A DNA stretch of 64,000 nucleotides from Pseudomonas sp. UBA1879 (GCF_002338065.1 NZ_DDHJ01000025.1:51790-115789); one strand, 5' to 3'; shown: positions 1 through 9,304, counted from the stretch's first letter. Notes: generated by a model not told the origin, from the letters alone. Made by a program: numbers and translations.

Positions 1-863
1 TCCTTGAGCACTTCGATGACATGGGTCAGCCCGGATTTGGTGCCTTTTGGCAGGTCGATCTGGGTAATGTCACCCGTGATCACGGCGGTAGATCCGAAGC
101 CGATACGGGTCAGGAACATCTTCATCTGCTCGACAGTGGTGTTCTGACTCTCGTCGAGAATGATGAAGCTGTTATTAAGGGTACGCCCGCGCATGTAGGC
201 CAGTGGCGCGACTTCGATCACCTGTTTCTCGATCAGCTTGGCCACGTACTCGAAGCCCAGCATCTCGTAGAGCGCGTCGTAGAGCGGTCGCAGGTAGGGG
301 TCGATCTTCTGCGCGAGGTCGCCTGGCAGGAAACCCAGTTTCTCGCCCGCTTCGACCGCTGGACGCACCAGCAGGATCCGACGGATCTGCTCGCGTTCCA
401 GCGCGTCGACGGCTGCGGCCACGGCCAGATAGGTCTTGCCCGTACCGGCCGGGCCGATGCCGAAATTGATGTCGTTGGCGAGAATTTCTTTCACGTACCG
501 CTGCTGATTCAGGCCGCGCGGGCGAATCATGCCTTTTTTGGTACGCAGGGCAACGCCAACTTCGGCGGCAGGGTGGTTATCCAGCTCTTCGACACCGGAT
601 TCCTGCAGGAACAGATGGACCATGTCCGGCGACAGTTCGGTACTTTTGGTTTCCCGATACAGTCGGCGGAGCAGGTTTTCAGCCGAAGTGGTCTGTTTGC
701 GCTCGCCGATCATCTCGAATTGACCTCCGCGATTGCGGATCTCGATGTCCAGGCGTTGTTCGATCAGGCGCAAATGCTCGTCGAATTGCCCGCACAGATT
801 GGCGAAGCGGTGGGCCTCGATAGGTTCGAGGCTGAAACGATGTGGTTCGATAGGTGCGTTCAA
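1..863 (-). CDS. ybeZ: PhoH-like ATPase (YbeZ family), C-terminus outside the window
   Basis: Encodes a PhoH/YbeZ-family P-loop ATPase, a group linked to RNA metabolism and ribosome maturation together with YbeY. Reading leftward, the protein opens LNAPIEPHRF, has an N-terminal KH-like region of about 120 residues, then a Walker A motif GPAGTGKT and the Walker B-like stretch IILDESQN. About 287 residues are present and the 3' end is cut by the window edge. A TTG at 863 is chosen as the start because it opens the family's usual N-terminus and no in-frame ATG lies close upstream. The gene follows miaB on the same strand, as in the common miaB-ybeZ-ybeY-corC-lnt order, although a REPIN separates them here. 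Family assignment is confident; the TTG start is inferred. Confidence 0.9.
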   Translation of the reverse strand, partial: MNAPIEPHRFSLEPIEAHRFANLCGQFDEHLRLIEQRLDIEIRNRGGQFEMIGERKQTTSAENLLRRLYRETKSTELSPDMVHLFLQESGVEELDNHPAAEVGVALRTKKGMIRPRGLNQQRYVKEILANDINFGIGPAGTGKTYLAVAAAVDALEREQIRRILLVRPAVEAGEKLGFLPGDLAQKIDPYLRPLYDALYEMLGFEYVAKLIEKQVIEVAPLAYMRGRTLNNSFIILDESQNTTVEQMKMFLTRIGFGSTAVITGDITQIDLPKGTKSGLTHVIEVLK

Positions 864-975
864 AGTGGTTTTTAGCCGCCCGACGGCAATGAATGTGAAA
901 CGAAGGATAACCCCTGTAGACAGTGTCCGGAAGGGCTCACTTACTAATGGTTGGATCGGATGTTGCGACGAGCAC

Positions 976-1109
976 TGTAGGAGCGCGGCTTGTCCCGCGA
1001 TCTGGTGCGCAGCGCCAGCAAAACCAGACCCTCGGTATGCCAGAGACATTGAGATGTCTGGCTTTGCTGCCGGTTCCCGGCAGATCGCGGGACAAGCCGC
1101 GCTCCTACA
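976..1109. repeat. REPIN (inverted REP pair) between miaB and phoH
   Basis: Two near-identical REP arms face each other: tgtaggagcgcggcttgtcc starts at 976 and its complement ends at 1109. The core between them is less conserved. The same family recurs at 3748-3882 and 24441-24575. It lies between co-directional miaB and phoH, where the RNA hairpin could affect transcript stability. No coding role is apparent. Confidence 0.9.
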
Positions 1110-1130
1110 GGCTAAGGGCAACGTCTAGAT

Positions 1131-2459
1131 TCATTGCACCAACGACCCCCGCAGCGAGTGGGGTTGTGCGCTGTCGATGTACACGTCAGCGAATTGCCCG
1201 ATCAGCATGGGGTTGTCGCAGCGGAAGTTGACGATCCGGTTATTCTCGGTACGCCCTTGCAGCTCGCCGGGGTCTTTCTTCGAATAGTCGGTGACGAGAA
1301 TCCGCTGAACGGTGCCGGCCATGCGGCGACTGATTTCGAAGCCTTGCCGGTCGATCAGATTTTGCAGCTGCTTCAGGCGTTCCTTTTTCACCTCTTCCGG
1401 AGTGTCGTCCGCAAGATCCGCCGCAGGCGTGCCCGGACGCTGGCTGTAGACGAAGGAGTAGGAGAAGTCCATGCCGACCTCTTCAACCAGCTTCAGGGTC
1501 TGCAAATGATCTTTTTCGGTTTCGCCGGGGAAACCGACGATGAAATCCGAACTGATGCAAATGTCAGGCACGGCCGCCCGCAGTTTGCGCAGGCGAGACT
1601 TGTATTCGAGGACAGTGTGGTTGCGTTTCATCGCCGCCAGAATACGGTCCGAACCCGATTGCACCGGCAAATGCAGGTGTTTCACCAACTCCGGCACCTC
1701 GGCGTGGGCCTGGATCAGACTGTCGGAAAACTCCAGCGGGTGCGACGTGGTGTAGCGAATGCGGTCGATGCCGTCGATGGCCGCCACCACGCGGATCAGC
1801 TCGGCGAGATCAGCCACGCGCCCGTCGTGGGTCGTGCCGCGGTAGCCGTTGACGTTCTGGCCGAGCAGCGTGACTTCACGCACGCCGTTTTCAGCAAGGT
1901 GGAAGACTTCGGTGATCACGTCGTCGAAAGGCCGGCTGACCTCTTCACCCCGCGTGTAGGGCACCACGCAGAACGTGCAATATTTGCTGCAACCTTCCAT
2001 CACCGACACATAGGCACTAGGGCCATCGACGCGCGGCTCGGGCAAATGGTCGAATTTTTCGATTTCCGGAAACGACACGTCCACCTGAGGCAAGCGGGTA
2101 ATGCGCGCCGCGTCGATCATGTCCGGCAGGCGATGCAGGGTTTGCGGGCCGAACACTACGTCGACGTAGGGCGCGCGATCGCGGATCGCCGCACCTTCCT
2201 GGCTGGCCACGCAGCCACCAACGGCGATGACCATTTCCGGATTCGCCAGTTTCAGTTCGCGCCAGCGGCCAAGCTGGGAATAGACGCGGTCCTGCGCCCG
2301 CTCGCGAATCGAGCAGGTGTTGAGCAGAATGACATCGGCGTCTTCCGCGCGAGCGGTGACTTCCAGCGCTTGATGCTCGCCCAGCAGGTCGACCATGCGC
2401 GAGCTGTCGTACTCGTTCATCTGGCAACCGTGGGTTTCGATATAAAGCTTCTTGGCCAT
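1131..2459 (-). CDS. miaB: tRNA-2-methylthio-N6-dimethylallyladenosine synthase MiaB
   Basis: Radical SAM methylthiotransferase that converts i6A37 to ms2i6A37 in tRNAs reading UNN codons. The 442-residue protein has the family length. The N-terminal UPF0004 domain carries the three cysteines of the auxiliary cluster (Cys12, Cys49, Cys83). The radical SAM motif CSKYCTFC supplies Cys157, Cys161 and Cys164, and a C-terminal TRAM domain ends the protein. The ATG at 2459 opens the expected MAKKLYIETHGCQMN start. It is divergent from the DUF1820 gene and is followed by phoH. Identification is firm. Confidence 0.97.
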   Translation of the reverse strand: MAKKLYIETHGCQMNEYDSSRMVDLLGEHQALEVTARAEDADVILLNTCSIRERAQDRVYSQLGRWRELKLANPEMVIAVGGCVASQEGAAIRDRAPYVDVVFGPQTLHRLPDMIDAARITRLPQVDVSFPEIEKFDHLPEPRVDGPSAYVSVMEGCSKYCTFCVVPYTRGEEVSRPFDDVITEVFHLAENGVREVTLLGQNVNGYRGTTHDGRVADLAELIRVVAAIDGIDRIRYTTSHPLEFSDSLIQAHAEVPELVKHLHLPVQSGSDRILAAMKRNHTVLEYKSRLRKLRAAVPDICISSDFIVGFPGETEKDHLQTLKLVEEVGMDFSYSFVYSQRPGTPAADLADDTPEEVKKERLKQLQNLIDRQGFEISRRMAGTVQRILVTDYSKKDPGELQGRTENNRIVNFRCDNPMLIGQFADVYIDSAQPHSLRGSLVQ

Positions 2460-2497
2460 GCGGGTTCGGATTCATCAGGTGATTCGAAGAACCGCGC

Positions 2498-2555
2498 ATT
2501 ATAGGGACCATGGCCTCGGGTTCCTAGCGTTGCCTAACCAGCGGCATGCTATAGT
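2498..2555. promoter_or_regulatory. Divergent promoter region between miaB and the DUF1820 gene
   Basis: On the minus strand a perfect TATAAT lies at 2503-2498, about 40 nt upstream of the miaB ATG. On the plus strand an extended -10 (TGCTATAGT, 2547-2555) lies about 40 nt upstream of the DUF1820 ATG. Neither has a convincing -35 box, so only the -10 elements are supported. Confidence 0.45.
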
Positions 2556-2594
2556 TCGCGCCCTTTTCAAAACACCGATCATTGCCTGCCTGTT

Positions 2595-2921
2595 ATGACC
2601 AAACGCGAAGCTCCAATCTATAAGGTGATTTTTCTCAACCAGGGCCAGGTGTACGAGATGTACGCCAAACAGATCTATCAAAGCGATCTGTGGGGCTTTC
2701 TGGAGGTTGAGGAATTCGTCTTCGGCGAGCGCACGACCGTGGTAGTCGATCCCAGCGAAGAGAAGCTGAAGGCCCAGTTCGACGGCGTCGTGCGCAGTTT
2801 CGTACCGATGCATTCCATCGTGCGGATCGACGAAGTCGAGCGGATGGGGACAGCGAAGATCAGCGAAGCGCGTCAGACCGGCAACGTCATGCCGTTCCCG
2901 ATGCCCATGCCGGAGAAGTGA
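2595..2921 (+). CDS. DUF1820 family protein
   Basis: A 108-residue soluble protein of the DUF1820 family, conserved in Pseudomonas and related gammaproteobacteria; its function is unknown. It opens MTKREAPIYKVIFLNQGQ, is rich in Val and Glu, and has no signal peptide or membrane segment. The Met- and Pro-rich tail (MPFPMPMPEK) is typical of the family. It is divergent from miaB and converges with the Sel1-repeat gene, leaving only 15 nt between the stop codons. The family call is confident; no function is offered. Confidence 0.85.
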   Translation: MTKREAPIYKVIFLNQGQVYEMYAKQIYQSDLWGFLEVEEFVFGERTTVVVDPSEEKLKAQFDGVVRSFVPMHSIVRIDEVERMGTAKISEARQTGNVMPFPMPMPEK

Positions 2922-2936
2922 GCCCGGACGATTCGG

Positions 2937-3500
2937 TCAGGGTTTGCTGGTATCCGGGAACGGCGCAAACGGCGTGCGACCTTCGGCGGTTTGCAGTTCC
3001 AGCAGATACTTGCGGAAGATTTGCCCCAGTACTTGAGTGGCGACTTCCAGGTCTTCCTTCTTCATTTGCCCGGACACTTCGTCAGCCTGATCGAGCGCAT
3101 CTTCCGACCCATTGACCGCCGCCATCTTCAGGACGATATAAGCCTGGATGTTATTGGCTTGCACGCCCTCGCCCCGGAAGAACATCAAGCCCAGTTGATA
3201 CTGCGCCTGAGCATGACCCTGCAATGAGGCCTGTTCGAAGTAGTTGAGTGCCTGAGTAAGATCGCGCGGCGTGTTCTTGCCGTCGTAATAGAACTGTCCC
3301 AACTCGTATTGCGCCTGCGCATCCCCACCTTTTGCCGCCTGCTGACACGCCGACAGGGCGGCTGGCAGGTTGTCTGGCTGGGTATTCAGGGTGCAGCGAC
3401 CCACCGCTGGTATTAACAACGAGTTGCCACCTGCATTCACCAGCAGGGGATGAAGAAGCAACAGGCAGCCCAATGCAAGGGTGCGGCCGGTGCGATTCAT
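2937..3500 (-). CDS. Secreted Sel1-like (TPR-type) repeat protein
   Basis: A 187-residue protein with an N-terminal signal peptide (MNRTGRTLALGCLLLLHPLL, cleavage near residue 24) and two to three Sel1-like repeats at about residues 60-135 (AQAQYELGQFYYDGK, AQAQYQLGLMFFRGEG). Sel1 repeats form TPR-like solenoids used as protein-interaction scaffolds. A periplasmic location is inferred from the leader. It converges on the DUF1820 gene. No partner is indicated by the context, so its specific role is unknown. Confidence 0.85.
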   Translation of the reverse strand: MNRTGRTLALGCLLLLHPLLVNAGGNSLLIPAVGRCTLNTQPDNLPAALSACQQAAKGGDAQAQYELGQFYYDGKNTPRDLTQALNYFEQASLQGHAQAQYQLGLMFFRGEGVQANNIQAYIVLKMAAVNGSEDALDQADEVSGQMKKEDLEVATQVLGQIFRKYLLELQTAEGRTPFAPFPDTSKP

Positions 3501-3747
3501 GGAAGTCGACTTACCTCTGAAAAAGGTGCGGGCGTGCCCGTCCAGCTAAACGTGCTGGCTGCGCATTATGAAATAAGCAGGGCCAACCTTACAAAGTCTT
3601 TACTGATTTTCTGCTGCGCGGGCTTGAATCGCCTGAATTCAGGCGCTTTCAAAGTGGCACAGAACTAAGCATCTAACAAAATATTTGCTTGTCTGAAAGA
3701 TATCGGTTGTGGCTTCCCACGAATTCACCGGTGCTTGCTGCGATGAG

Positions 3748-3882
3748 TGTAGGAGCGTGGCTTGTCCCGCGACCTGCCGCGTAGCGGCAGCGAATCCGGT
3801 AAACCCGGTGGGTCAGATAAAATCGGGTTGCCTGATTTTGCTGCCGCTGCGCGGCAGGTCGCAGGACAAGCCAGCTCCTACA
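3748..3882. repeat. REPIN in the Sel1-hemL gap
   Basis: An inverted REP pair of the same family as at 976-1109. The left arm starts tgtaggagcgtggcttgtcc and the right arm ends in ccagctcctaca. One arm carries substitutions (agctcc for gcgctcc), so the pair is slightly decayed. It fills the middle of the 419-nt gap 3501-3919. I see no gene in the remainder, which is AT-rich near 3600-3720. Confidence 0.85.
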
Positions 3883-3919
3883 GTGGATCGCGTTAGCGTA
3901 CACGATCCTCGATCTTCCA

Positions 3920-5203
3920 CTATTTCAACTGCGCGAACGCTTTTTCGGCTGCATCCAGGGTCAGTTGCAGCTCCGCGTCGCCGTGGGCAATGGAGGTGAA
4001 GCCGGCTTCGAATGCGCTTGGCGCCAAGTACACCCCGCCTTCGAGCATCAGGTGGAAGAAGCGTTTGAAGCGGTCGGCGTCGCTGCTCATCACATCCTTG
4101 AAGGTGACGATCTGTTTCGCGTCGGTGAAGTACAGGCCGAACATGCCGCCCGCTTGCGTGGTCACGAACGGGATGCCCGCCGCGTCGGCGCGTTGTTGCA
4201 GGCCATCCAGCATGCGGGTGGTATAGGCGCTCAGCTCATCGTGAAAACCCGGCCGGCTGATCAGGCGCAACGTGGTCAGACCGGCTGCCATCGCCAGCGG
4301 ATTGCCCGACAGCGTGCCTGCCTGATAGACCGGCCCCAGCGGCGCGATGTGAGACATGATTTCGCGCTTGCCGCCGAAGCAGCCCACCGGCATGCCACCG
4401 CCGATGATCTTGCCGAAAGTGCTCAGATCCGGCTTCACGTTGTAATACGCCTGAGCCCCACCAAGGGCCACGCGGAAACCAGTCATCACTTCGTCGAAAA
4501 TCAACACCACGCCGTGCTTGTCGCATTCCTCACGCAGGCCTTGCAGGAAACCCGGCGCAGGCGGTACGCAGTTCATGTTGCCCGCCACCGGCTCGACTAT
4601 GATGCACGCCACTTCCTGACCCACCTCGGCCAACATCGCTTTCACCGCGTCGATGTCGTTGAACGGCAGTGTCAGCGTGTGTTTGGCGAATGCCGCCGGT
4701 ACGCCCGGCGAGCTGGGTACGCCCAGGGTCAGCGCGCCCGAACCGGCCTTGACCAACAGGCTGTCGGAGTGACCGTGGTAGCAGCCTTCGAACTTGATGA
4801 TGCTGTCGCGGCCGGTGTAGCCACGCGCGAGGCGAATGGCACTCATGGTCGCTTCAGTGCCGGAACTGACCATGCGCACCATCTCCATCGACGGCACGAT
4901 CGAGCAGACCAGGTCGGCCATCTCGGTTTCCATCGCGGTCGGCGCCCCATAGGAAAGGCCGTGCTCCAGTTGCTTGCGCACGGCATCGAGCACGCCCGGG
5001 TGGCTGTGCCCCAAAATCATCGGACCCCACGAACCCACGTAATCGACATAACGCTTGTCGTCTTCGTCAGTGACGTAGGCGCCCGCTGCGTGCTTGAAGA
5101 ACAGCGGAGTGCCGCCGACGCTTTTGAACGCACGAACCGGCGAGTTGACGCCGCCGGGGATGTGTTTTTGGGCATTGGCGAACAGGGTTTCCGAACGGGA
5201 CAT
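3920..5203 (-). CDS. hemL: Glutamate-1-semialdehyde 2,1-aminomutase
   Basis: PLP-dependent enzyme making 5-aminolevulinate from glutamate-1-semialdehyde in the C5 tetrapyrrole pathway. The 427-residue length is standard. The PLP lysine is K265 in TFGKIIGGGMPVG, and the cofactor-site sequences SSGTEATMSAIR and IIVEPVAGNMN are present. The ATG at 5203 gives the typical N-terminus MSRSETLFANAQKHIPGGVNSPVR. It lies 51 nt downstream of thiE on the same strand, the usual Pseudomonas thiD-thiE-hemL arrangement. Identification is firm. Confidence 0.97.
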   Translation of the reverse strand: MSRSETLFANAQKHIPGGVNSPVRAFKSVGGTPLFFKHAAGAYVTDEDDKRYVDYVGSWGPMILGHSHPGVLDAVRKQLEHGLSYGAPTAMETEMADLVCSIVPSMEMVRMVSSGTEATMSAIRLARGYTGRDSIIKFEGCYHGHSDSLLVKAGSGALTLGVPSSPGVPAAFAKHTLTLPFNDIDAVKAMLAEVGQEVACIIVEPVAGNMNCVPPAPGFLQGLREECDKHGVVLIFDEVMTGFRVALGGAQAYYNVKPDLSTFGKIIGGGMPVGCFGGKREIMSHIAPLGPVYQAGTLSGNPLAMAAGLTTLRLISRPGFHDELSAYTTRMLDGLQQRADAAGIPFVTTQAGGMFGLYFTDAKQIVTFKDVMSSDADRFKRFFHLMLEGGVYLAPSAFEAGFTSIAHGDAELQLTLDAAEKAFAQLK

Positions 5204-5254
5204 GATGAAGGTCTCTGTTTGAATCGAATGGGGGTCAGTCGGCCTGAAGCGTGA

Positions 5255-5884
5255 TCAAGCCGATTTCTTGAACAGGTCGTTGAAGGCGCGGGCGCGGCGG
5301 GTCACTTCCTGCGTGCTGTCGGCGCCGAACAGGCCGTGCACCACAGCCAACAGGTCGGCGCCGTGGGCCACCAGCGGCGCGGCGTTTTCCAGCGTGACGC
5401 CGCCAATGACGGCAATCGGCAGCGAGATGCGCTTGCGGGCGTCGGCCAGCATTTCGAGGCTGCACGCCGGTGCGCCGGGCTTGGTGTTGGAATTGAAGAA
5501 GCGCCCGAACGCGACATAGGTCGCGCCATCGGCCTTGGCTTTTTCTGCCAGCTCAAGCTGTGCGTGGCAAGTCGCACCGACGATAGCTTTGTGACCCAGC
5601 AGTGCGCGGGCGTCGGGCAGTGAGCCGTCGGTCTGGCCCAAGTGCACACCAACGCCGAGCCGGGCGGCGACTTCAGCGTCATCATTAATGATCAGGCGGG
5701 TCTTGTAGCGCTCGCACAGTTTCAGCAGTTCCGAGGCCTCGCGCAGGCGGCGGGTTTCATCACCGGATTTGTCGCGGTATTGCAGCAGGGTGACGCCGCC
5801 ATCGAGGGCAGCCTCGACGTAAGACAGAAATTTGCCGGCCAACAGTTGGCTGTCGGTCACGGCATACAGGCCACGCAGTTTCAT
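5255..5884 (-). CDS. thiE: Thiamine-phosphate synthase
   Basis: Joins HMP-pyrophosphate and the thiazole phosphate to form thiamine phosphate. The TIM-barrel protein has the family motifs LLQYRDK, LIINDD and GVHLGQTDGS, and a phosphate-binding GGVT turn near the C-terminus. The start at 5884 (MKLRGLYAVTDSQLL) gives 209 residues, the normal family size. Upstream in-frame codons read through the thiD-thiE spacer and are not family-like. thiD ends 23 nt upstream. Identification is firm. Confidence 0.96.
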   Translation of the reverse strand: MKLRGLYAVTDSQLLAGKFLSYVEAALDGGVTLLQYRDKSGDETRRLREASELLKLCERYKTRLIINDDAEVAARLGVGVHLGQTDGSLPDARALLGHKAIVGATCHAQLELAEKAKADGATYVAFGRFFNSNTKPGAPACSLEMLADARKRISLPIAVIGGVTLENAAPLVAHGADLLAVVHGLFGADSTQEVTRRARAFNDLFKKSA

Positions 5885-5907
5885 GGGGGTGCCTCTTTTT
5901 CGTGGCG

Positions 5908-6705
5908 TTACGAGCAAAAATCCAGCGGCAGACGACGAGGGACGAATTGGCCTTTGCCCAGTTGTTCGGCGTCGCGCAGCGTGCGCCAAGTGTAGTCCAG
6001 CGCGGTTTGCACGGCGCTGATCACGTCCTGCCCGAGCGCCAGTCGACCGGCCAGCGCACTGGCCAGCGTGCAGCCGGACCCGTGATAACTGCCCGGCAGT
6101 CGCTGGCAGGTGAAGGTGCGCGATTCGCCGTTACGCACGTACAGCCGGTTGTGCACTTCGTGTTCGTCGCCATGGCCACCGGTGATCAGCACATGTTCGC
6201 AGAACGGCAACAGCTTCTCGGCGCATTCGTCAGCGGTGCCTTCGGGCAGCTCGGCCAGGATGCGCGCTTCAGGCAGGTTCGGCGTGGCAATCGTCGCCAG
6301 CGGCAGCAGACGCTCGCGCATCGCGTATCCGACTTCATCCTTGCCCAGTCGGCCGCCGCCGCCGGCACGCAGAACCGGATCGCAGACCAGCGGCAGATGA
6401 GGATTGGCTTGCAGCAGCTCGACCACGGTGTCGACCATCTCCAGCGAACCGAGCATGCCGAGCTTCACCGCCGCAACTTGCGAATCGTTGAGCACGGCAT
6501 TGGCCTGGGCCAAGACCCACTCGCGGTCCAGCACGCGGAAATCGGTGACGTTGACGGTGTCTTGCACGGTGAGGGCCGTGACCGCAGGCGCGGCATGGCA
6601 GCCCTGAGCGAGCAGAGCTTCGATATCTGCCTGCAAACCGGCGCCGCCACTGGGGTCGTGGCCGGAGAGACAGAGGACAACGGGGCGGGAGCTATAGATA
6701 TTCAT
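5908..6705 (-). CDS. thiD: Hydroxymethylpyrimidine/phosphomethylpyrimidine kinase
   Basis: Phosphorylates HMP and then HMP-P for thiamine biosynthesis; ribokinase-like fold. Motifs include GHDPSGGAGLQADIEAL near the N-terminus, VCDPVLRAGGGG in the middle, and the anion-hole/base region GSYHGSGCTLASALAG near the C-terminus. The ATG at 6705 (MNIYSSRPVVLCLSGHDPSG) gives 265 residues. An upstream in-frame ATG at 6771 would add an atypical tail. It is the first gene of the thiD-thiE-hemL run. I found no convincing TPP riboswitch in front of it. Confidence 0.95.
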   Translation of the reverse strand: MNIYSSRPVVLCLSGHDPSGGAGLQADIEALLAQGCHAAPAVTALTVQDTVNVTDFRVLDREWVLAQANAVLNDSQVAAVKLGMLGSLEMVDTVVELLQANPHLPLVCDPVLRAGGGGRLGKDEVGYAMRERLLPLATIATPNLPEARILAELPEGTADECAEKLLPFCEHVLITGGHGDEHEVHNRLYVRNGESRTFTCQRLPGSYHGSGCTLASALAGRLALGQDVISAVQTALDYTWRTLRDAEQLGKGQFVPRRLPLDFCS

Positions 6706-7033
6706 GGTGCGCGAGCTTACCACTAAAGCTTTTGCCGGGCCGCTGGTCGGCGTCAGAATTTTCGTGGGCAAACCCGTGCGGGCTCTAGACCGGGCTTCGT
6801 CGGCATGATGATGCCAGTCATCTAAATGGCGTCAGGAAAATCTGACATATGACGATACAGATGGTGTCACCCAGCTATCAGTCGCTATGCTGTCGGCTGT
6901 AAGCCTCAAATCTGTCTGAAGAGTGAATGCAAGTGCGTTGCCTGTTGAGCTCCTTTTCCGTCTCAAACCTGACGTCGTCCCCCACTGATCGGGGGCAACA
7001 CATCGCTCCTCACATGAATGTCGGCGGTGTTGC
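6706..7033. other. Divergent thiD / histidine kinase intergenic region
   Basis: 328 nt without a gene. A short inverted repeat, GGCAT-gatg-ATGCC, lies at about 6810-6823. No TPP-riboswitch core, REP arm or clear sigma70 promoter is visible. Confidence 0.4.
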
Positions 7034-8989
7034 ATGCGCGCTCTGCTGACGTGGCTGTTGATCCTGCTGCCCACGCTGGCCTGCGCGCTCGATTTCGACG
7101 AGACCACGCGCACGCTGCCGCTGGGCCGTGCGACGTATGTGTTCGAAGACCCTACCGGCACGGCGACAATCGGCGACGTGTCATCTGTCCAAGGCCAGGC
7201 GGCATTCCGCGCGCTGGATGCGGGGGCGTTGAACGCGGGTTATTCGCACTCCGCGTTCTGGTTGAAGGTGCAGTTGACCTATCGGCCGATGAACCCGGTG
7301 ACCTCTGCCGACTGGCTGCTGGAACTGGCCTATCCGCCGATGGACCATGTGGATCTCTATCTGGCCAGCGAAAACGGCGAGCCCAGCCTGACCTGGCAAA
7401 CGGGCGACATGCTGCCGTTTCAGAGCCGTCAGATAAAGCAGAACAACTATCTGTTCGACCTGAACCTCAAGGCCAATGAGAGCAAGACGGTCTATGTCCG
7501 CGTCGCCAGCCATGGCTCGGTTCAAGCGCCGCTCAACCTTTGGGCCAGTCACGCGTACATCGAGGAGCAGCCTGCGAGGCTATACATTCTCGGCATGATC
7601 TACGGCGCGCTAGGCGTGATGCTGGTCTATAACCTGTTCATCTACATGAGCGTGCGCGACACCAGCTACCTCTATTACATCCTCTACATCAGCTGTTTCG
7701 GGCTGTATCAGGTGTCGGTCAACGGCGCCGGTATCGAATTCCTGTGGCCAGACAACCCGTGGTGGGCCAACACGTCCACGACCTTTTTGATTGCAGCGGC
7801 GATTTTGTTCGCCAGCCAGTTCGCCCGCAAGTTCCTGCAAACGCCGGGATTGGGTCGTTGGCTGGACGGGCCTTTGGTGCTGATGATGCTCTGCTCGGCA
7901 ATTATCATGGGGCTGTCGCTGACGCTGGATTACGGCATAGCGCTGCGTCTGGTGACGGGGCTGGTGCTGCTGTTCACGCCGGTCATTCTGCTGATTGGCA
8001 TCGTCGCCTGGCTGAAAGGCCGCCGCGTCGCGCGTTACTTCATCGTTGCCTGGTCAGCGTTTCTGCTGGGCGGGGTGATCAACGCCACGATGTTGCTGGG
8101 CCACTTGCCGAACAATTTCTGGACCATGTACGCCAGCCAGATCGGCTCCGTGGTGGAAATCGCGCTGCTGTCCCTGGCGCTGGCGGACCGTATCAACACC
8201 ATGCGCGATCAGCAGACGCAGATCATGGCGCAGTCGAGCAAGGAGCTGGAGACCCTCAACCAGCAACTGGCGGTCAGTAATCGGCTCAAAGATGAGTTTC
8301 TGGCCACGCTCACCCACGAGTTGCGCACGCCGATGAACGGGGTGATCGGTTCGCTGGAGCTGATGCAAATGGACGCCTCGCACGATGAGATCGAGCTCTA
8401 CCGGCAGACCGCTGCCGATTCGGCGCAGAACATGATGGGCATCGTCAACGGCATTCTGACCCTGACCGAGCTGCAGGCCGGACGTATCGGACTGCAAGCC
8501 GAGGCGTTCAGCCTGCGGCATCTGTTGTTTCAAGTGCGCAGCACGTTCGAGCCGCCGGCGCGTAGCAAGTCGCTTGGGTTCAGCGTCGAGCTGGACGAAC
8601 GCCTGCCTGACAGCCTGATGGGAGATGCATCGAAACTGCGTCAGTGCCTGGATTGCCTGCTCGACAATGCCGTCAAGTTCACTAAAGGCGGTGCGATCAA
8701 GTTGTGCGTCAGTGGCCATGCCGACGAACGGCAAGTCCGCCTGCTGCTGGACGTGATCGACACCGGCATCGGTTTTGAGCGTCTGGATGACGACACGCTG
8801 TACGCCAATTTCTATCAGGTCGACGGTTCCATGACCCGGGAGTACGGCGGCCTTGGGATCGGGCTGGCGATCTGCCGCAAGATGATCGAATTGCACGGCG
8901 GGCGCCTGAGTCATCAGTCCGAACCAGGGGTGGGCAGTCAGTTCCGGTTGAGCGTGGACATTCGGCGAGTGCCTTCGCCGGTGACGTAG
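7034..8989 (+). CDS. 7TMR-DISM sensor histidine kinase without receiver domain
   Basis: A 651-residue membrane sensor kinase. A signal peptide (MRALLTWLLILLPTLACA) is followed by a periplasmic 7TMR-DISM extracellular domain (about residues 25-180), a seven-helix DISM membrane block (about 185-390), a short coiled coil, and a HisKA domain with the phospho-acceptor His428 in THELRTPMNGVIG. The HATPase domain follows, with N-box LLDNAVKFTKGG, G1 DTGIGF and G2 YGGLGIGLAI. RetS and LadS share the sensor architecture but end in receiver domains. This protein has none, so its response regulator must be encoded elsewhere. The signal sensed is unknown; DISM ectodomains often resemble carbohydrate-binding folds. 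Confidence 0.9.
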   Translation: MRALLTWLLILLPTLACALDFDETTRTLPLGRATYVFEDPTGTATIGDVSSVQGQAAFRALDAGALNAGYSHSAFWLKVQLTYRPMNPVTSADWLLELAYPPMDHVDLYLASENGEPSLTWQTGDMLPFQSRQIKQNNYLFDLNLKANESKTVYVRVASHGSVQAPLNLWASHAYIEEQPARLYILGMIYGALGVMLVYNLFIYMSVRDTSYLYYILYISCFGLYQVSVNGAGIEFLWPDNPWWANTSTTFLIAAAILFASQFARKFLQTPGLGRWLDGPLVLMMLCSAIIMGLSLTLDYGIALRLVTGLVLLFTPVILLIGIVAWLKGRRVARYFIVAWSAFLLGGVINATMLLGHLPNNFWTMYASQIGSVVEIALLSLALADRINTMRDQQTQIMAQSSKELETLNQQLAVSNRLKDEFLATLTHELRTPMNGVIGSLELMQMDASHDEIELYRQTAADSAQNMMGIVNGILTLTELQAGRIGLQAEAFSLRHLLFQVRSTFEPPARSKSLGFSVELDERLPDSLMGDASKLRQCLDCLLDNAVKFTKGGAIKLCVSGHADERQVRLLLDVIDTGIGFERLDDDTLYANFYQVDGSMTREYGGLGIGLAICRKMIELHGGRLSHQSEPGVGSQFRLSVDIRRVPSPVT

Positions 8990-9006
8990 GCATGACTGAT
9001 TCATTG

Positions 9007-9157
9007 TCGTCGCTGCCATCGTGCTTCCGGCGTCTCCTACAGGATTTGTGGCGTATCGGAGTCTTGCGTACACCCCGGGTGTTGCGGCGTTGGGCGCAGA
9101 TACCGCCGACCACAGGGTCTCTGTAGGAGACGCAGGTGGGACGACGGCAGCGAAGGC
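9007..9157. repeat. REPIN of the 'cgtctcctaca' type
   Basis: An inverted pair. The left arm tcgtcgctgccatcgtgctt starts near 9007 and ends in cgtctcctaca. The right arm tgtaggagacgcaggtggga starts at 9122. The left arm is the same REP type that forms the 142-bp tandem array at the right edge of the window. It occupies most of the gap 8990-9304. Confidence 0.8.
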
Positions 9158-9304
9158 GGCGTGTCAGACAAAAGCGGATCGTGCTTTCGCACATGGCAAA
9201 CCCGCCGTGCTTTAGTCGGCTATGGCACTGTTTTCGGTTTCGTGCGCGTGATTCACTGACCCGCATCTGCGCCATTGCCGCACCGACCCGAAACGGAGGC
9301 CGCC

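Noticed and set aside
3673..3999. Short frames across the REPIN between the Sel1 gene and hemL
   Set aside because: They read through the REP arms (CRVAAANP-type translations recur at other REPINs), so they are repeat artefacts.
6706..6850. TPP riboswitch upstream of thiD
   Set aside because: Thiamine genes often have one, but no CTGAGA...ACCTGA-type core is visible on the minus strand.
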